64,000 nucleotides of DNA, taken from the NCBI RefSeq assembly GCF_001425165.1, contig NZ_LMDU01000013.1, positions 62,001-126,000 of the forward strand, given 5' to 3'. The notes under the pieces were generated by a model that saw only the letters and a list, made by a program, of their open reading frames with translations, did not search any database and was not told the origin of the DNA. Below are positions 43,606 to 52,794 of this stretch, one piece after another. A program made the translations under genes and the position numbers. Source of the DNA: Pelomonas sp. Root405. GTDB taxonomy: Bacteria; Pseudomonadota; Gammaproteobacteria; Burkholderiales; Burkholderiaceae_C. Position 1 is the stretch's first letter. Each line of letters opens with the position of its first letter.

Positions 43606-44388
43606 ATGAACTTCCTCAACCTGGGCTCAGACCCGACGCCGGCCACGGCGGCCATCAATGCCGAGCCGGTCAACGCGCTCCAGCACGGGCTGACGCTGTT
43701 CCATGCCACGCCGCCGGATTACGCGCGCGCCGCGGGCTGGTTCCGCGCTGCGGCCGACGCGGGCGATGCCGACGGGCTGGCCATGCTTGGGCTTTGCCAA
43801 CTGGAAGGCCTGGGCCTGCCGGCCGACGCAGTACAGGCGCGCTCGCTGCTGCAGCAGGCCGCCGCCCGCCGCAGCGCCATCGGGCGCTTTCAGCTCGGGC
43901 GGGTGCTGATGACCGGCCGTGGCGGGCCGGCGGACGAAGCCGCGGGCCTGACGGCCTATGTGACGGCTGCAGCTCTCGGCCACGCCGAGGCGACATTCAA
44001 TCTGGCCAATTGCCTGCACGCGGGGGTGGGCTGCCTGCCCGACCGGCTGGCGGCCAAATCGCTCTACCTGCGCGCCCGCGCCCTGGGCTGCAGCTTGAGC
44101 CCGCAGGGCATCCGCGTGCGGCGGCATGAGCTGAAGGCGGTTCGTGCGCTGGCGCAGCGCTTCGCCGACCCGAACCGCATGTTCTTCCTCGTGCAGGAGC
44201 GCCAGCAGGAGCTGGCCCTGGTGCATGCAATTGCACAGCCCGGCGCCGGGCGCGAGCGCCCCGAGGCAGCCGCGAAGCCCAAGGCTTTGCATCTGGCCGC
44301 CGGTGTGGTGGTGGCGATGGCCGGCACGCTGGGCCAGTTCCTGCGGCGCTCGCCGCGCGACGCCGGGCCGACGACGATCAATTTCTGA
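43606..44388 (+). CDS. Sel1-repeat protein with C-terminal hydrophobic segment
   Basis: A 260-residue protein whose residues about 35-165 carry Sel1-like (SLR) helical repeats: ARAAGWFRAAADAGDADGLA, LLQQAAARRSAIGRFQLGRV and YVTAAALGHAEATFNLANCL. Near residue 230 a short hydrophobic stretch (AAGVVVAMAGTLGQFL) may be a membrane or amphipathic anchor. There is no signal peptide. Such repeats mediate protein contacts; no partner is evident. The ATG at 43606 begins the coherent protein; a much longer open frame upstream is an antisense shadow of the Uma2 and YjbR genes. Confidence 0.8.
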   Translation: MNFLNLGSDPTPATAAINAEPVNALQHGLTLFHATPPDYARAAGWFRAAADAGDADGLAMLGLCQLEGLGLPADAVQARSLLQQAAARRSAIGRFQLGRVLMTGRGGPADEAAGLTAYVTAAALGHAEATFNLANCLHAGVGCLPDRLAAKSLYLRARALGCSLSPQGIRVRRHELKAVRALAQRFADPNRMFFLVQERQQELALVHAIAQPGAGRERPEAAAKPKALHLAAGVVVAMAGTLGQFLRRSPRDAGPTTINF

Positions 44389-44489
44389 CGCCGCCCCGGC
44401 GGGGCGCGCGGAAAAACTCATCGCGCTGCGAGATCGGGGGCGTCGCACGCCGGAGAATCTGCGGCTGCACCCACCGCGTCATCCAGCCC

Positions 44490-45644
44490 ATGCCCGTCAT
44501 CACCTGCATCGAAGACCTGCGCCAACTCGCCGAGAAGCGCGTGCCGCGCATGTTCTACGACTACGCCGACTCCGGCTCCTGGACCGAGACGACCTACCGT
44601 GCGAACGAAAGCGACTTCCAGGGCATCAAGCTGCGCCAGCGCGTGGCCGTCAACATGGAAGGCCGGAGCACGGCGGTGACGATGGTGGGCCAGGCGGCGA
44701 AGATGCCGGTGGCCATCGCACCCGTGGGCCTGACCGGCATGCAGCATGCCGACGGCGAGATCCACGCGGCGCGCGCGGCCGAGAAGTTCGGCATCCCGTT
44801 CACGCTGTCGACGATGAGCATCTGCTCCATCGAGGACATTGCCGAGCACACATCGGCGCCCTTCTGGTTCCAGCTCTACATGATGCGCGACCGCGAGGCG
44901 ATGGCCCGCATGATCGACCGCTGCAAGGCGGCCAAGTGCTCGGCCCTGGTGCTGACGCTGGACCTGCAGGTCATCGGCCAGCGCCACAAGGATTTGAAGA
45001 ACGGCCTCACCGCACCGCCGCGGCCGACGCTGGCCAACCTCATCAACCTGGCCACCAAGCCGCGCTGGTGCCTGGGCATGCTGGGCACCCGGCGCCACAC
45101 CTTCCGCAACCTGGTGGGTCATGTGAAAGGCGTCAGCGACATGCGCTCGCTGTCGGCCTGGACCAACGAGCAGTTCGACCCGCGCCTCTCCTGGGCCGAC
45201 ATCGCCTGGGTCAAGCAACAGTGGGGCGGCAAGCTCATCCTCAAGGGCATCATGGATGTGGAGGACGCCAAGCTGGCCGTGCAGGCGGGTGCAGACGCCA
45301 TCGTCGTCAGCAACCACGGCGGCCGACAACTGGACGGCGCGCCGAGCAGCATCCACGCATTGCCGGCGATTGCTGCCGAGGTGGGGCATCAGACCGAGGT
45401 GTGGATGGACGGCGGCATCCGCTCCGGCCAGGACGTGCTGAAGGCCTGGGCCCTGGGCGCACGCGGCACGATGATCGGCCGCGCGATGGCCTATGGCCTG
45501 GGCGCGATGGGCGAAGAAGGCGTGGCCAAGGCGCTGGCCATCCTGCACAAGGAGCTGGACGTGACCATGGCCTTCTGCGGGCACACACAGCTGACGAACG
45601 TCACGCGCGACATCCTCGTGCCCGGAACCTACCCGTCGGCCTGA
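44490..45644 (+). CDS. FMN-dependent alpha-hydroxy acid oxidase/dehydrogenase
   Basis: A 384-residue enzyme of the LldD/glycolate oxidase family oxidising a 2-hydroxy acid to the 2-oxo acid. FMN and substrate motifs are visible: YDYADSGSWTETTYRAN, PVAIAPVGLTG, FTLSTMSICSIEDIAEHT, the catalytic His in VVSNHGGRQLDGAPSS and DGGIRSGQDVLKAWALGA. It is soluble in appearance. L-lactate is the commonest substrate of close relatives but is not certain here. Transcribed alone. Confidence 0.92.
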   Translation: MPVITCIEDLRQLAEKRVPRMFYDYADSGSWTETTYRANESDFQGIKLRQRVAVNMEGRSTAVTMVGQAAKMPVAIAPVGLTGMQHADGEIHAARAAEKFGIPFTLSTMSICSIEDIAEHTSAPFWFQLYMMRDREAMARMIDRCKAAKCSALVLTLDLQVIGQRHKDLKNGLTAPPRPTLANLINLATKPRWCLGMLGTRRHTFRNLVGHVKGVSDMRSLSAWTNEQFDPRLSWADIAWVKQQWGGKLILKGIMDVEDAKLAVQAGADAIVVSNHGGRQLDGAPSSIHALPAIAAEVGHQTEVWMDGGIRSGQDVLKAWALGARGTMIGRAMAYGLGAMGEEGVAKALAILHKELDVTMAFCGHTQLTNVTRDILVPGTYPSA

Positions 45645-45680
45645 CTTGCGCTGACCGCGACTGGGCCATTAGGCTGGGTG

Positions 45681-46835
45681 ATGCGCTCCACCCTGCTCAC
45701 CTGCCTGCTCGCCTTGCCCCTGCTAACGGCGGCGGCGCCACCCGCACTGCCCGGCAGTGCGGCCATCGATGCCGAAGTCGCGCGGCTGATGCGCGCCACG
45801 CAGGCCCAGGGCCTGGCGGTGGCCGTCGTCGATGCCGGCCGCGTCGTGCATGTCGGCGCCTATGGCAAGCGCAATGCTGCGGGCGAGCCGCTGCTGACCG
45901 ACACCGTCATGTATGGCGCCTCGCTGACCAAGGCGGTGTTCGGCTATTGGGTCATGCAGCTTGTCGATGAGGGCAAGCTGGATCTGGACCGACCGCTCGC
46001 CGCCTACCTCGACAAGCCGCTGCCCGACTACCCGAACGACCCGAAGTCCGGCCCCTGGCGCCACCTTGCCGACGAGCCGCGCTGGCGCCAGCTGACGGCG
46101 CGCATGCTGCTGACCCACAGCAGTGGCTTTGCCAACTTCGCCTTCCTGGAGCCCGACCGAAAGCTGCGCATGCACTTCGCCCCCGGCGCGCGCTACGCCT
46201 ATTCGGGCGAGGGGCTGATCTTGCTGCAGTTCGTGCTGGAGCGCGGCCTGGGGCTGGACGTCGGCGCGGAGATGCAGCGCCGCGTGTTCGACCGGTTTGG
46301 CATGACGCGCACCGGCATGATGTGGCGCGCCGACTTCCGCCCCAACCTGGCCGACGGCTGGAAAGAGGACGGTAGCGTCGAGCCGCACGACGAGCGCAGC
46401 AAGGTGCGCGTGGCGGGGTCGATGGACACCACGATTGCCGACATGGCGAAGATGGCAGCCGGCTATGTCAGCGGCGTGGGCCTGAAGCCCGAGAGCGCCG
46501 CGGCGCTGACCGCGCCCCATCTGCCCATCACGACGGCCTCGCAGTTCCCGACGCTGCAGCCCGAGCTGCCGCCTGACAAGCGGCGCGCCGACCTCGCGGC
46601 CGGCCTCGGTGTCATCGTCTTCAACGGGCCGCAAGGCGCTGGCTTCTACAAGGGCGGGCACAACGACAGCACGGGCAATACCTGGGTCTGCGTGAAAGCG
46701 GTCCAGCGCTGTGTCGTCATCCTCGCCAATGACGTGCGCGCCGAAGCGGCGTTTCCCAGGCTGGTCGAGTTCGTTCTCGGCGAGACCGGCGCGCCTTGGA
46801 CCTGGGAATACGGCGAGATGGTGTTCGCCCGCTAA
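45681..46835 (+). CDS. Exported serine hydrolase (beta-lactamase/class C-like)
   Basis: A 384-residue penicillin-binding-like hydrolase with a signal peptide (LLTCLLALPLLTAAAPPA). The nucleophile is in SLTK (residues 81-84), the second motif is YSG (RYAYSGEGLILL) and a late HNDSTGN segment stands in for the third motif. Proteins like this act on D-amino-acid peptides or esters. The ATG at 45681 is preferred over the GTG at 45678 because AGG is well spaced. It overlaps the end of the convergent lipoprotein gene by four bases. Confidence 0.87.
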   Translation: MRSTLLTCLLALPLLTAAAPPALPGSAAIDAEVARLMRATQAQGLAVAVVDAGRVVHVGAYGKRNAAGEPLLTDTVMYGASLTKAVFGYWVMQLVDEGKLDLDRPLAAYLDKPLPDYPNDPKSGPWRHLADEPRWRQLTARMLLTHSSGFANFAFLEPDRKLRMHFAPGARYAYSGEGLILLQFVLERGLGLDVGAEMQRRVFDRFGMTRTGMMWRADFRPNLADGWKEDGSVEPHDERSKVRVAGSMDTTIADMAKMAAGYVSGVGLKPESAAALTAPHLPITTASQFPTLQPELPPDKRRADLAAGLGVIVFNGPQGAGFYKGGHNDSTGNTWVCVKAVQRCVVILANDVRAEAAFPRLVEFVLGETGAPWTWEYGEMVFAR

Positions 46836-48163
46836 CGGCCTGCCGAGGCGACCAGGGCCTGGGCTTCGGTACGCGCGACCGGCCCCTGGCCGATGACCTC
46901 AACGACGACGAGGTAGCCGGCCAGGTCGGGCCGCCCGCTCGCGGCGGCATAGGCCTGCGCCAACGCCAATTGCCGGCTTGCCAGCAGCCGGCCCGTGGCT
47001 GGGTCCCAGTCCTCGTTGGAAATCATGCAACCCTGCTGCGGCGTGCCGGGGAAGTAGCTGCTGCCGGCATAGTAGGCCGGGTTGATCGTCGTGCCGTGGA
47101 TGAGCAGCTCGTCCCGTCCGGCGCGGCCGGCGAGCCAGGCTTCCTTGATGGCAGCATGGCCTCGCCAGCTGGCCGGCAGGAAGCTCTCGTACAGCGCCTC
47201 GCTCCAGGCGCCGGCCGTGTCGCCATGCTCGAACTCAGCCGGCGTCGCCTCGATGGGCAGCTTGCTGTGCAGATAGGGCGTGGGGCCGATGTTGGGGTTG
47301 GTGGCCGTGCCGGCACCGACGATGGTGAACACGCCTTGCGGCGTGTTGCCATTGGTGATCGTGCCCGGCAGGCCGCTGCGCGACAGCGCGAGCTGCGGTT
47401 GGGCGAACAGCCGGCCGGCGGTGTCGCGCACGAAGCGACCGTCTGCGCCGCGCACCAGCACCAGGCCCATGGCGTTGCGGCCGGGTCGCTGCAGGCTGTA
47501 GATGACCGGGAAGCCAGGCCGGAGGGGCGCGGCAAGCAGATCGGCCAGCGGCGGTTGGGCCGCGCGGACGGTGGCGACTTCTTCCATCAGCGCGAGGAGG
47601 CGCGGGTCGTCGCGCCACTGCGGGAACTGGCGCGGCACGAGGTCGCGGATGAACTCGGCATGGCCCGGGTTCGAGGCCATCAGCGTGTAGGCGGCGACGG
47701 CAAAGGGCTTGCTCGTCTTGAGCTGGGTCAGCAGCGGCTGCAGGGCGGCCTGCATGGCTTGCTCCGCTGGCGCAGCGTAGAGGGAGCGGGCGCCGGTGAG
47801 CAGCGCGCGCTGGTACTCCGGGTCGCGGTTGGCCAACGTCGGCAAGGCCTGCAACAGCAGGGGCCGGGCGGCGTCGATCTCCAGGTTGTACTGGGCCACC
47901 AGGTCGAACAGCCGCGGCAAGGCGGCATCCCGCTCAGGGCCGGGCGGCAAGGCGATGCGGGCGCGCATGTCGGCCAGCACGGCTTCGCGCAAGGCGCGCT
48001 CGCCTTCCAGCGATGTGGCCGGCCAGATGAAATCTGCCGGCTTCAACACCAGCAGCTCCGCAGCGCTGTAGCGCTTCTCCGCCGCACTAACTTGCGGCTT
48101 GAGCGGCGCGCAGGCGGCCAGCATCAAGGCGGCACTCAAGGCGAACAGGTGACGAAGGCTCAT
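46832..48163 (-). CDS. Lipoprotein with L,D-transpeptidase-like C-terminal domain
   Basis: A 443-residue lipoprotein (signal MSLRHLFALSAALMLAAC). The first half is helical (about residues 30-210). The C-terminal part has a YkuD-like layout: GNTPQGVFTIVG, LLIHGTTINPAYY and TPQQGCMISNEDW, with the His and Cys order of L,D-transpeptidases but a QQGC rather than SHGC active-site loop. If active it would cross-link or modify peptidoglycan in the periplasm. It is coupled by ATGA to the upstream phosphodiester glycosidase-like gene. Activity is uncertain because of the atypical motif. Confidence 0.65.
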   Translation of the reverse strand: MSLRHLFALSAALMLAACAPLKPQVSAAEKRYSAAELLVLKPADFIWPATSLEGERALREAVLADMRARIALPPGPERDAALPRLFDLVAQYNLEIDAARPLLLQALPTLANRDPEYQRALLTGARSLYAAPAEQAMQAALQPLLTQLKTSKPFAVAAYTLMASNPGHAEFIRDLVPRQFPQWRDDPRLLALMEEVATVRAAQPPLADLLAAPLRPGFPVIYSLQRPGRNAMGLVLVRGADGRFVRDTAGRLFAQPQLALSRSGLPGTITNGNTPQGVFTIVGAGTATNPNIGPTPYLHSKLPIEATPAEFEHGDTAGAWSEALYESFLPASWRGHAAIKEAWLAGRAGRDELLIHGTTINPAYYAGSSYFPGTPQQGCMISNEDWDPATGRLLASRQLALAQAYAAASGRPDLAGYLVVVEVIGQGPVARTEAQALVASAGR

Positions 48164-48960
48164 GGATTCAGCAGGTGCAAGGCATTGGCCACGCGGCGCA
48201 GTACGGGTTCGTTGAAGGGGCGCGGCAGACGCGACTCGCCGCCGATCAGCAGTGTGGACGAACCGCCGCCATCGAGGTTGAAGGCCTGCACGGCGCCCAG
48301 CTCGCGCATCAGCTGGGCCGTCTGCGTCAGCGTCAGCCCCTTGACCGGGCCGCGGCGGCCGGCGGCCAGCAGCACGATGAGCTGGCGGCCGGAGGCGTCG
48401 AGGCCAACGGCCGTGCGTGGATGGCTTTGGGCGCAGAGGTTGGCGCAGCTTGCATCGTCCTCGGCGCTGCGCGCTTGGCCGTCGCGCACCAGCCAGGGCG
48501 TGCCGCTGACGGCCATCGCCCAGCCCCGCTCGGGCGCGGTGGGCGCATCGAAGCGGATGGTGCAGCCACCGGGCGGGTCGCTGCAGGCCAGCAGCGGGTC
48601 CTTCACCGGCTTGTTCGCCTTGATGAGTTCCGGCCACGGCTGGCCGGCTGACACGGTCAGCCCACGCGGGCGGAACGCGCGGTCGAAGAAGGACGCGTTG
48701 ACGCTGGCCAGCGCGCCGCGGCGGCTGGGCATCTGGTCGAGCGACTGGCCGGCATCGGCCGGCGGCGACAGGCTGACCCGCACCTGCGCGAGGTCCACAC
48801 GCAGCGCCTGCACCTCGCTGTTGGGCCAGGGGGCCCAGGCCCGGTGGGCCAGGCCGGGCGCCAACGGCTGCCAGCCATCGGCAGCAGGCGGTGGCGGGAT
48901 GCTGGCGCAGCCGGCCAGCGCCAGCAGAAGGGGCGCCAGGAAGACATGAAGGCGGGGCAT
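48160..48960 (-). CDS. Phosphodiester glycosidase-like lipoprotein (NAGPA domain)
   Basis: A 266-residue lipoprotein (lipobox LLALAGC) with a NAGPA-type domain, as in the enzyme removing GlcNAc from mannose-phosphodiesters and in several bacterial envelope proteins. Recognisable blocks are ASVNASFFDRAFRPRGLTVS, PRTAVGLDASGRQLIVLLAA and the conserved AFNLDGGGSSTLLIGG. The start is ATG 48960, leaving nine upstream residues out. It overlaps the L,D-transpeptidase-like gene, so both probably act on the cell envelope. Confidence 0.88.
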   Translation of the reverse strand: MPRLHVFLAPLLLALAGCASIPPPPAADGWQPLAPGLAHRAWAPWPNSEVQALRVDLAQVRVSLSPPADAGQSLDQMPSRRGALASVNASFFDRAFRPRGLTVSAGQPWPELIKANKPVKDPLLACSDPPGGCTIRFDAPTAPERGWAMAVSGTPWLVRDGQARSAEDDASCANLCAQSHPRTAVGLDASGRQLIVLLAAGRRGPVKGLTLTQTAQLMRELGAVQAFNLDGGGSSTLLIGGESRLPRPFNEPVLRRVANALHLLNP

Positions 48961-49090
48961 GCAGTCGATGCTAACGGCCCGTTGCACGGCCCCCGCGCCG
49001 GCGCGCGATCATCGGCGTGTCGAAAACCGGTCGCTTCACTCGTCGCGTTGATGGCGACCTGCCGAACCACCCATCACCCAAGGAATGCCG

Positions 49091-49660
49091 ATGAAATCCC
49101 TGAGCCTGCTGGCCTGTGCCCTGTTCGCCACCACCGCGCTTGCCGCGCCGGTGACCTACGAGATCGACCCGACCCACACCTACCCCAGCTTCGAGGCGGA
49201 CCACATGGGGCTGTCGGTCTGGCGCGGCAAGCTCAACAAGAGCAGCGGCACGGTGGTGTACGACAAGGCCAACGGCAGCGGCAGCGTGGACGTGCAGATG
49301 GACCTGGCCAGCATCGACTTCGGCCTGGACGCGATGAACGCCTGGGCGCGCGGCAAGGACTTCTTCAACGCGGAGAAGAACCCCTCGGCCAGCTACAAGG
49401 GCCGCTTCGACGGCGCCACCGGCGGCGTGCCGGCGAAGTTGGTGGGCGAGCTGACGCTGAACGGCAAGACCCGCCCCCTGACGCTGACCATTCACCAGCT
49501 CAAGTGCATCCCGCACCCCCTGCACAAGCGCGAGCTGTGCGGCGCCGACGCCTCCGGGGCGTTCAATCGCGAGGACTTCGGCCTGGGAGCGGGCAAGGAC
49601 TGGGGCTTCAAGATGGACGTCGCACTGCGCATCCAGGTCGAGGCCGTGGCCAAGGAATGA
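49091..49660 (+). CDS. Periplasmic YceI family protein
   Basis: A 189-residue lipocalin-like protein with a signal peptide (KSLSLLACALFATTALAAP). The YceI fold is evident from YEIDPTHTYPSFEADHMG, then DVQMDLASIDFGLDAMNAWA and GELTLNGKTRPLTLTIHQL. YceI proteins bind polyisoprenoid-like lipids. The ATG at 49091 has AGGA six bases upstream, whereas the ATG at 49085 directly abuts it. Two Cys late in the protein (CIPH and ELCG) may form a disulfide. Confidence 0.93.
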   Translation: MKSLSLLACALFATTALAAPVTYEIDPTHTYPSFEADHMGLSVWRGKLNKSSGTVVYDKANGSGSVDVQMDLASIDFGLDAMNAWARGKDFFNAEKNPSASYKGRFDGATGGVPAKLVGELTLNGKTRPLTLTIHQLKCIPHPLHKRELCGADASGAFNREDFGLGAGKDWGFKMDVALRIQVEAVAKE

Positions 49661-49671
49661 CGCTGCAGATG

Positions 49672-49699
49672 AAAACGGCGGCCTGACGCCGCCGCTTTT
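49672..49699 (+). terminator. Rho-independent terminator after yceI-like gene
   Basis: CGGCGGC (49676-49682) pairs with GCCGCCG (49688-49694) around a five-base loop, preceded by AAAA and followed by CTTTT. It lies 12 bases after the stop codon. The rest of the gap to 49859 holds two weaker inverted repeats (49798-49812; 49821-49842) and no gene. Confidence 0.85.
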
Positions 49700-49859
49700 C
49701 TTTCCGTTTTTCTTTCCGTATTTCGGGCCGAGCGCCGGGCCGCCCCAAGCCGGCCCGCCTGGCGATGTGCTGGCGGCTCAACGCCGCGAGCATTGCCGTC
49801 CCCTTGGGGGACCGACCAGACTGCCCGCGTTCAGCAGGGCAGGCTGGGCGAGGGGCTTG

Positions 49860-52037
49860 CTACTTCACACCCATCTCGTCGAGCAAACGCGTTGTCTTGT
49901 CCACCGTGCTCATCTGCCACAGCATGTAGCGCGCGTCGACGGAGATGCTGCGAACCATCTTGGGGTTGAAGTCCCAGTCGGAGATGACGGCGTCCAGCGT
50001 GCCGTCGAACAGCAGGCCGACGAGCTCGGCGTTCTTGTTCAGCACCGGCGAGCCGGAGTTGCCGCCGGTCGAGTCCAGCGTCGACAGGAAGTTCACCGGC
50101 ACCGAGTCCAGCGACTTGACGTGGTACTTGCCGAAGTTGCGCGCCTTGATGGCGGCGAGCTGTTCGGCCGGCGCGTTGAATTCACCGCCAGCCTCGTCCG
50201 GACCCTTGTGCTTGGCGACGATGCCGCGCAGCGTCGTGAACGCCGTCCAGTTGCTGCCATCGGTGCCGGGGTTGCGGCCCTCGACCTTGCCGTAGCTGAT
50301 GCGCAGCGTGCTGTTGGCGTCGGGGTAGACGGCCTCGCCGCGGCTGGCGTGATAGTCGATCAGCGCCTGCTGCGCGCCGATGTAGGCCTTTTGCAGCTTG
50401 CCGCCAAGTTCCTTGTCGCGGTTTTCGATGCGACGGTCGTCGTCGTAGAGCGCGACGGCGGCCTTGATGAAGGCGTCGTCGCTGGCCTTGAAGGCGGCAA
50501 CATCCTTGTCCAGCCAAGCCATGCGGAAGGCACTGTCGGACAGCTTGCTGCCCGCGTAGGCCTTGTCCAGCTGGGCGCGGATGCCGGCTTCGTCCTGACC
50601 CGCTTTCAGGCCGAAGACGTTGACCCAGACCGGGTTGAGCGTGTCGGCCGGTTGCGCGAGGTACTGAGCCAGGAAGTGGGCGGCGACGCGCTTGTCGGTC
50701 TGCTCGTCGTAGCGACGGTCCAGCGACTGCTGTGAGGCGCGCAGGCGCGGCAGGTCCCGCTCCTGGTAGCCGGCTTTGCGTTCTGCGTCGGGCTTGGCGC
50801 GCTCCTGAGCGATCAGGTAGAGCTGGCGCGCCGAGTTCAGCAGGGCCGGCATCATGAAGGTGTTCAGCAACTCAGCACGGGTGTGGGTCTGGCGCTCAGC
50901 GATGAGGCTTTCGGTGGCGGCGATGTCGGCACCGTAGCGCGCCTTGCGCTCGGGTGAGCCGTTCACCCAGGCCTTCAGCCTGTCGAACCCGGCGGTCTTG
51001 CGGGCGAGGATGTCGCTGCCGTCGTAGCTCTGCTGCTGGCCTTGCAGGTTCTTGTAGTAGTTCTGGAGCCCCTGCATGCGGTTCGCCATCTTGATCTCGG
51101 CATCACGGCGGCCGGCCGTCTCGGCCTTGATCAGCTCGATGGCCTCACCCATCACGCGGGTTTGCGTGGGCTGCTGCCAGCCGAAGGCGAAGTCCACCTC
51201 GGTGGGCAGGCGGTGACGGTTGGTGTGGCCCGGGTAGCCCGCCACCATGACGAAGTCGCCTTGGCTCAGCGGGCTGCTGGGCATCTTCAGATGGTGCTTG
51301 GGGGCGTAAGGCTTGTTGTCCTTGCTGAATTCGGCCGACTTGCCGTCCGGGCCGACGTAGGCGCGGTAGAAGCTGTAGTCACCCGTGTGGCGCGGCCAGA
51401 CCCAGTTGTCGGCGTCGCCGCCGAACAGGCCCACGCCGGTGGCGGGCGCGTGCACCAGGCGCACGTCGCGGATCTCAAGCTGCTTGATGAGCTGGTACTG
51501 CAGCCCGCCAAAGAAGGGGTGGACATTGCAGCGGTGGCCCTTGTCGGCCTCGCAGGCGGCCACCAGGCTTTTCTCGGCAGCCTCGATGGCGTCGGTGCGG
51601 GCCTTGCCCGTCAGCGCGCGGGTCCTGTCGTTCAGGACCTCGGCGCTGACGTCCTTCATGTCCACCGTCACCCACATGCGTGTGCCCGGCGCGGCGGGCA
51701 GCTCATCGGCCAGCGTGGCGGCATAGAAGCCGTTTTTCAGCAGGTCACGCTCGGGCTTGGCGTTGTACTGGATGCTGCCGTAGGCGCAGTGGTGGTTGGT
51801 GACTGCCAGGCCTTGGGGCGAAACGAAGCTGGCGGTGCAGCCCGGGATGGCGACGACGGCGCCCATCGGGAAATCGGTCAGCTCCTTGAGCTTGGCCGGG
51901 TCCAGCGCCAAGCCACCGGCCTTCAGCGCCTTGCTGATCTGCGGCAACTGCTTGGGCATCCACATGCCTTCGTCGGCATGGGCCGCAGTGGCGGCAAGTG
52001 CTGCCAGGGTCAGCAGTGAAAGGGAATGACGTGTCAT
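49860..52037 (-). CDS. S46 family exopeptidase (DPP7/DPP11-type)
   Basis: A 725-residue serine peptidase with a signal peptide (RHSLSLLTLAALAATAAHA). It resembles dipeptidyl-peptidases 7/11, which trim dipeptides from peptides outside the cytoplasm. The catalytic His is in AVTNHHCAYGSIQ and the Ser in GNSGSPVLNKNAE; the chymotrypsin-like and helical parts alternate as in the family. The start at 52037 (MTRHSLSLL) lies directly before the signal; the long upstream extension lacks signal-like sequence. Usual family length is about 700-720. Confidence 0.92.
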   Translation of the reverse strand: MTRHSLSLLTLAALAATAAHADEGMWMPKQLPQISKALKAGGLALDPAKLKELTDFPMGAVVAIPGCTASFVSPQGLAVTNHHCAYGSIQYNAKPERDLLKNGFYAATLADELPAAPGTRMWVTVDMKDVSAEVLNDRTRALTGKARTDAIEAAEKSLVAACEADKGHRCNVHPFFGGLQYQLIKQLEIRDVRLVHAPATGVGLFGGDADNWVWPRHTGDYSFYRAYVGPDGKSAEFSKDNKPYAPKHHLKMPSSPLSQGDFVMVAGYPGHTNRHRLPTEVDFAFGWQQPTQTRVMGEAIELIKAETAGRRDAEIKMANRMQGLQNYYKNLQGQQQSYDGSDILARKTAGFDRLKAWVNGSPERKARYGADIAATESLIAERQTHTRAELLNTFMMPALLNSARQLYLIAQERAKPDAERKAGYQERDLPRLRASQQSLDRRYDEQTDKRVAAHFLAQYLAQPADTLNPVWVNVFGLKAGQDEAGIRAQLDKAYAGSKLSDSAFRMAWLDKDVAAFKASDDAFIKAAVALYDDDRRIENRDKELGGKLQKAYIGAQQALIDYHASRGEAVYPDANSTLRISYGKVEGRNPGTDGSNWTAFTTLRGIVAKHKGPDEAGGEFNAPAEQLAAIKARNFGKYHVKSLDSVPVNFLSTLDSTGGNSGSPVLNKNAELVGLLFDGTLDAVISDWDFNPKMVRSISVDARYMLWQMSTVDKTTRLLDEMGVK

Positions 52038-52158
52038 GAAGCGGTTCGGCGAAAGACGAAACCGCGAGGGTAACTCGGGGGTACCGAAACAGCGGGGTGA
52101 GGAAAGGCAGGCTTCGGCCTGGGGAAAGCCCCGAGAACTGTCCCGGATATGTTCGGCG

Positions 52159-52252
52159 CCGGGACACGGCTGCACGCAATTGCTTCGTGTCCCCCGGGCC
52201 GCTGCGCGGCCCTCCTTCTTTACCTGCGCAATTGCGCGCAGCCGTATCCCGG
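52159..52252. repeat. Long imperfect inverted repeat with internal hairpin
   Basis: A 25-base left arm (52159-52183) and right arm (52228-52252) are reverse complements with two mismatches, both ending near GCAATTGC. Between them lies a perfect hairpin GGGCCGC-TGC-GCGGCCC (52195-52211). The left arm can instead pair with CGTGTCCC (52186-52193) through GGGACACG (52161-52168), so two folds compete. The whole 52038-52297 gap holds this element and no gene. It could be a dispersed repeat or a structured RNA. Confidence 0.75.
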
Positions 52253-52297
52253 CTTTCGAGCCAACGGCTTGCCGCGCAAGAAGGGACTCGGGACGCG

Positions 52298-52669
52298 TCA
52301 GTGCGTCATTCCGATCCACTCGCCGGCGGCTTGGTAGGCCTCGAACAGGTCCAGCGCCAAGTCGCGCAGGCCGGGATGGCTGCTGGCATGCCCGTCGGCC
52401 AGGCGCTCGTAGGCGTAGTGGCGGTCGTAGAGCATGCGGGTCGGGTTGATGGTCAACCCGGCGTCATTCATCAGTTGCCCAAAGCGCAGCAGGTCGGCGG
52501 TGGCAACCGGGCCGCCGCTGGTGGCGCCCGACACGGTGAGGCCCAGCGCTCGTATGTCGCCCAGATGCACGCCCTGTGCGATCTTCAGGCCGCTCCAGGC
52601 ATGGCCCGGGTCGCCCAGGCCGCGGGGTTCGTCGGCGGGAACGGGGATCAGGTGCAGCGGGATCAACAT
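52298..52669 (-). CDS. Hypothetical protein
   Basis: A 123-residue protein of no family I recognise. ATG 52669 (MLIPLHLIPVPADEP) has GAGG upstream; a longer open frame to 52705 is possible. The protein is soluble and rather neutral, with a centre VSGATSGGPVATADLLRFGQ and a helical C-terminal half (RDLALDLFEAYQAAGEW). It follows the cupin gene with 125 bases between them and precedes the inverted-repeat element. Coding character (third-position GC) matches its neighbours. Confidence 0.6.
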   Translation of the reverse strand: MLIPLHLIPVPADEPRGLGDPGHAWSGLKIAQGVHLGDIRALGLTVSGATSGGPVATADLLRFGQLMNDAGLTINPTRMLYDRHYAYERLADGHASSHPGLRDLALDLFEAYQAAGEWIGMTH

Positions 52670-52794
52670 GGCGGGCCTCGGACAGCTGGCTGTTATGGCT
52701 GCCATCGTGCCGGGCCCTCGGCAAAACCAAGGCCGGATAAAGCCCGAAATGACCCGGCTATCCGCCGTTGATGGCGCTCAAGTCCGGTTGGCGG

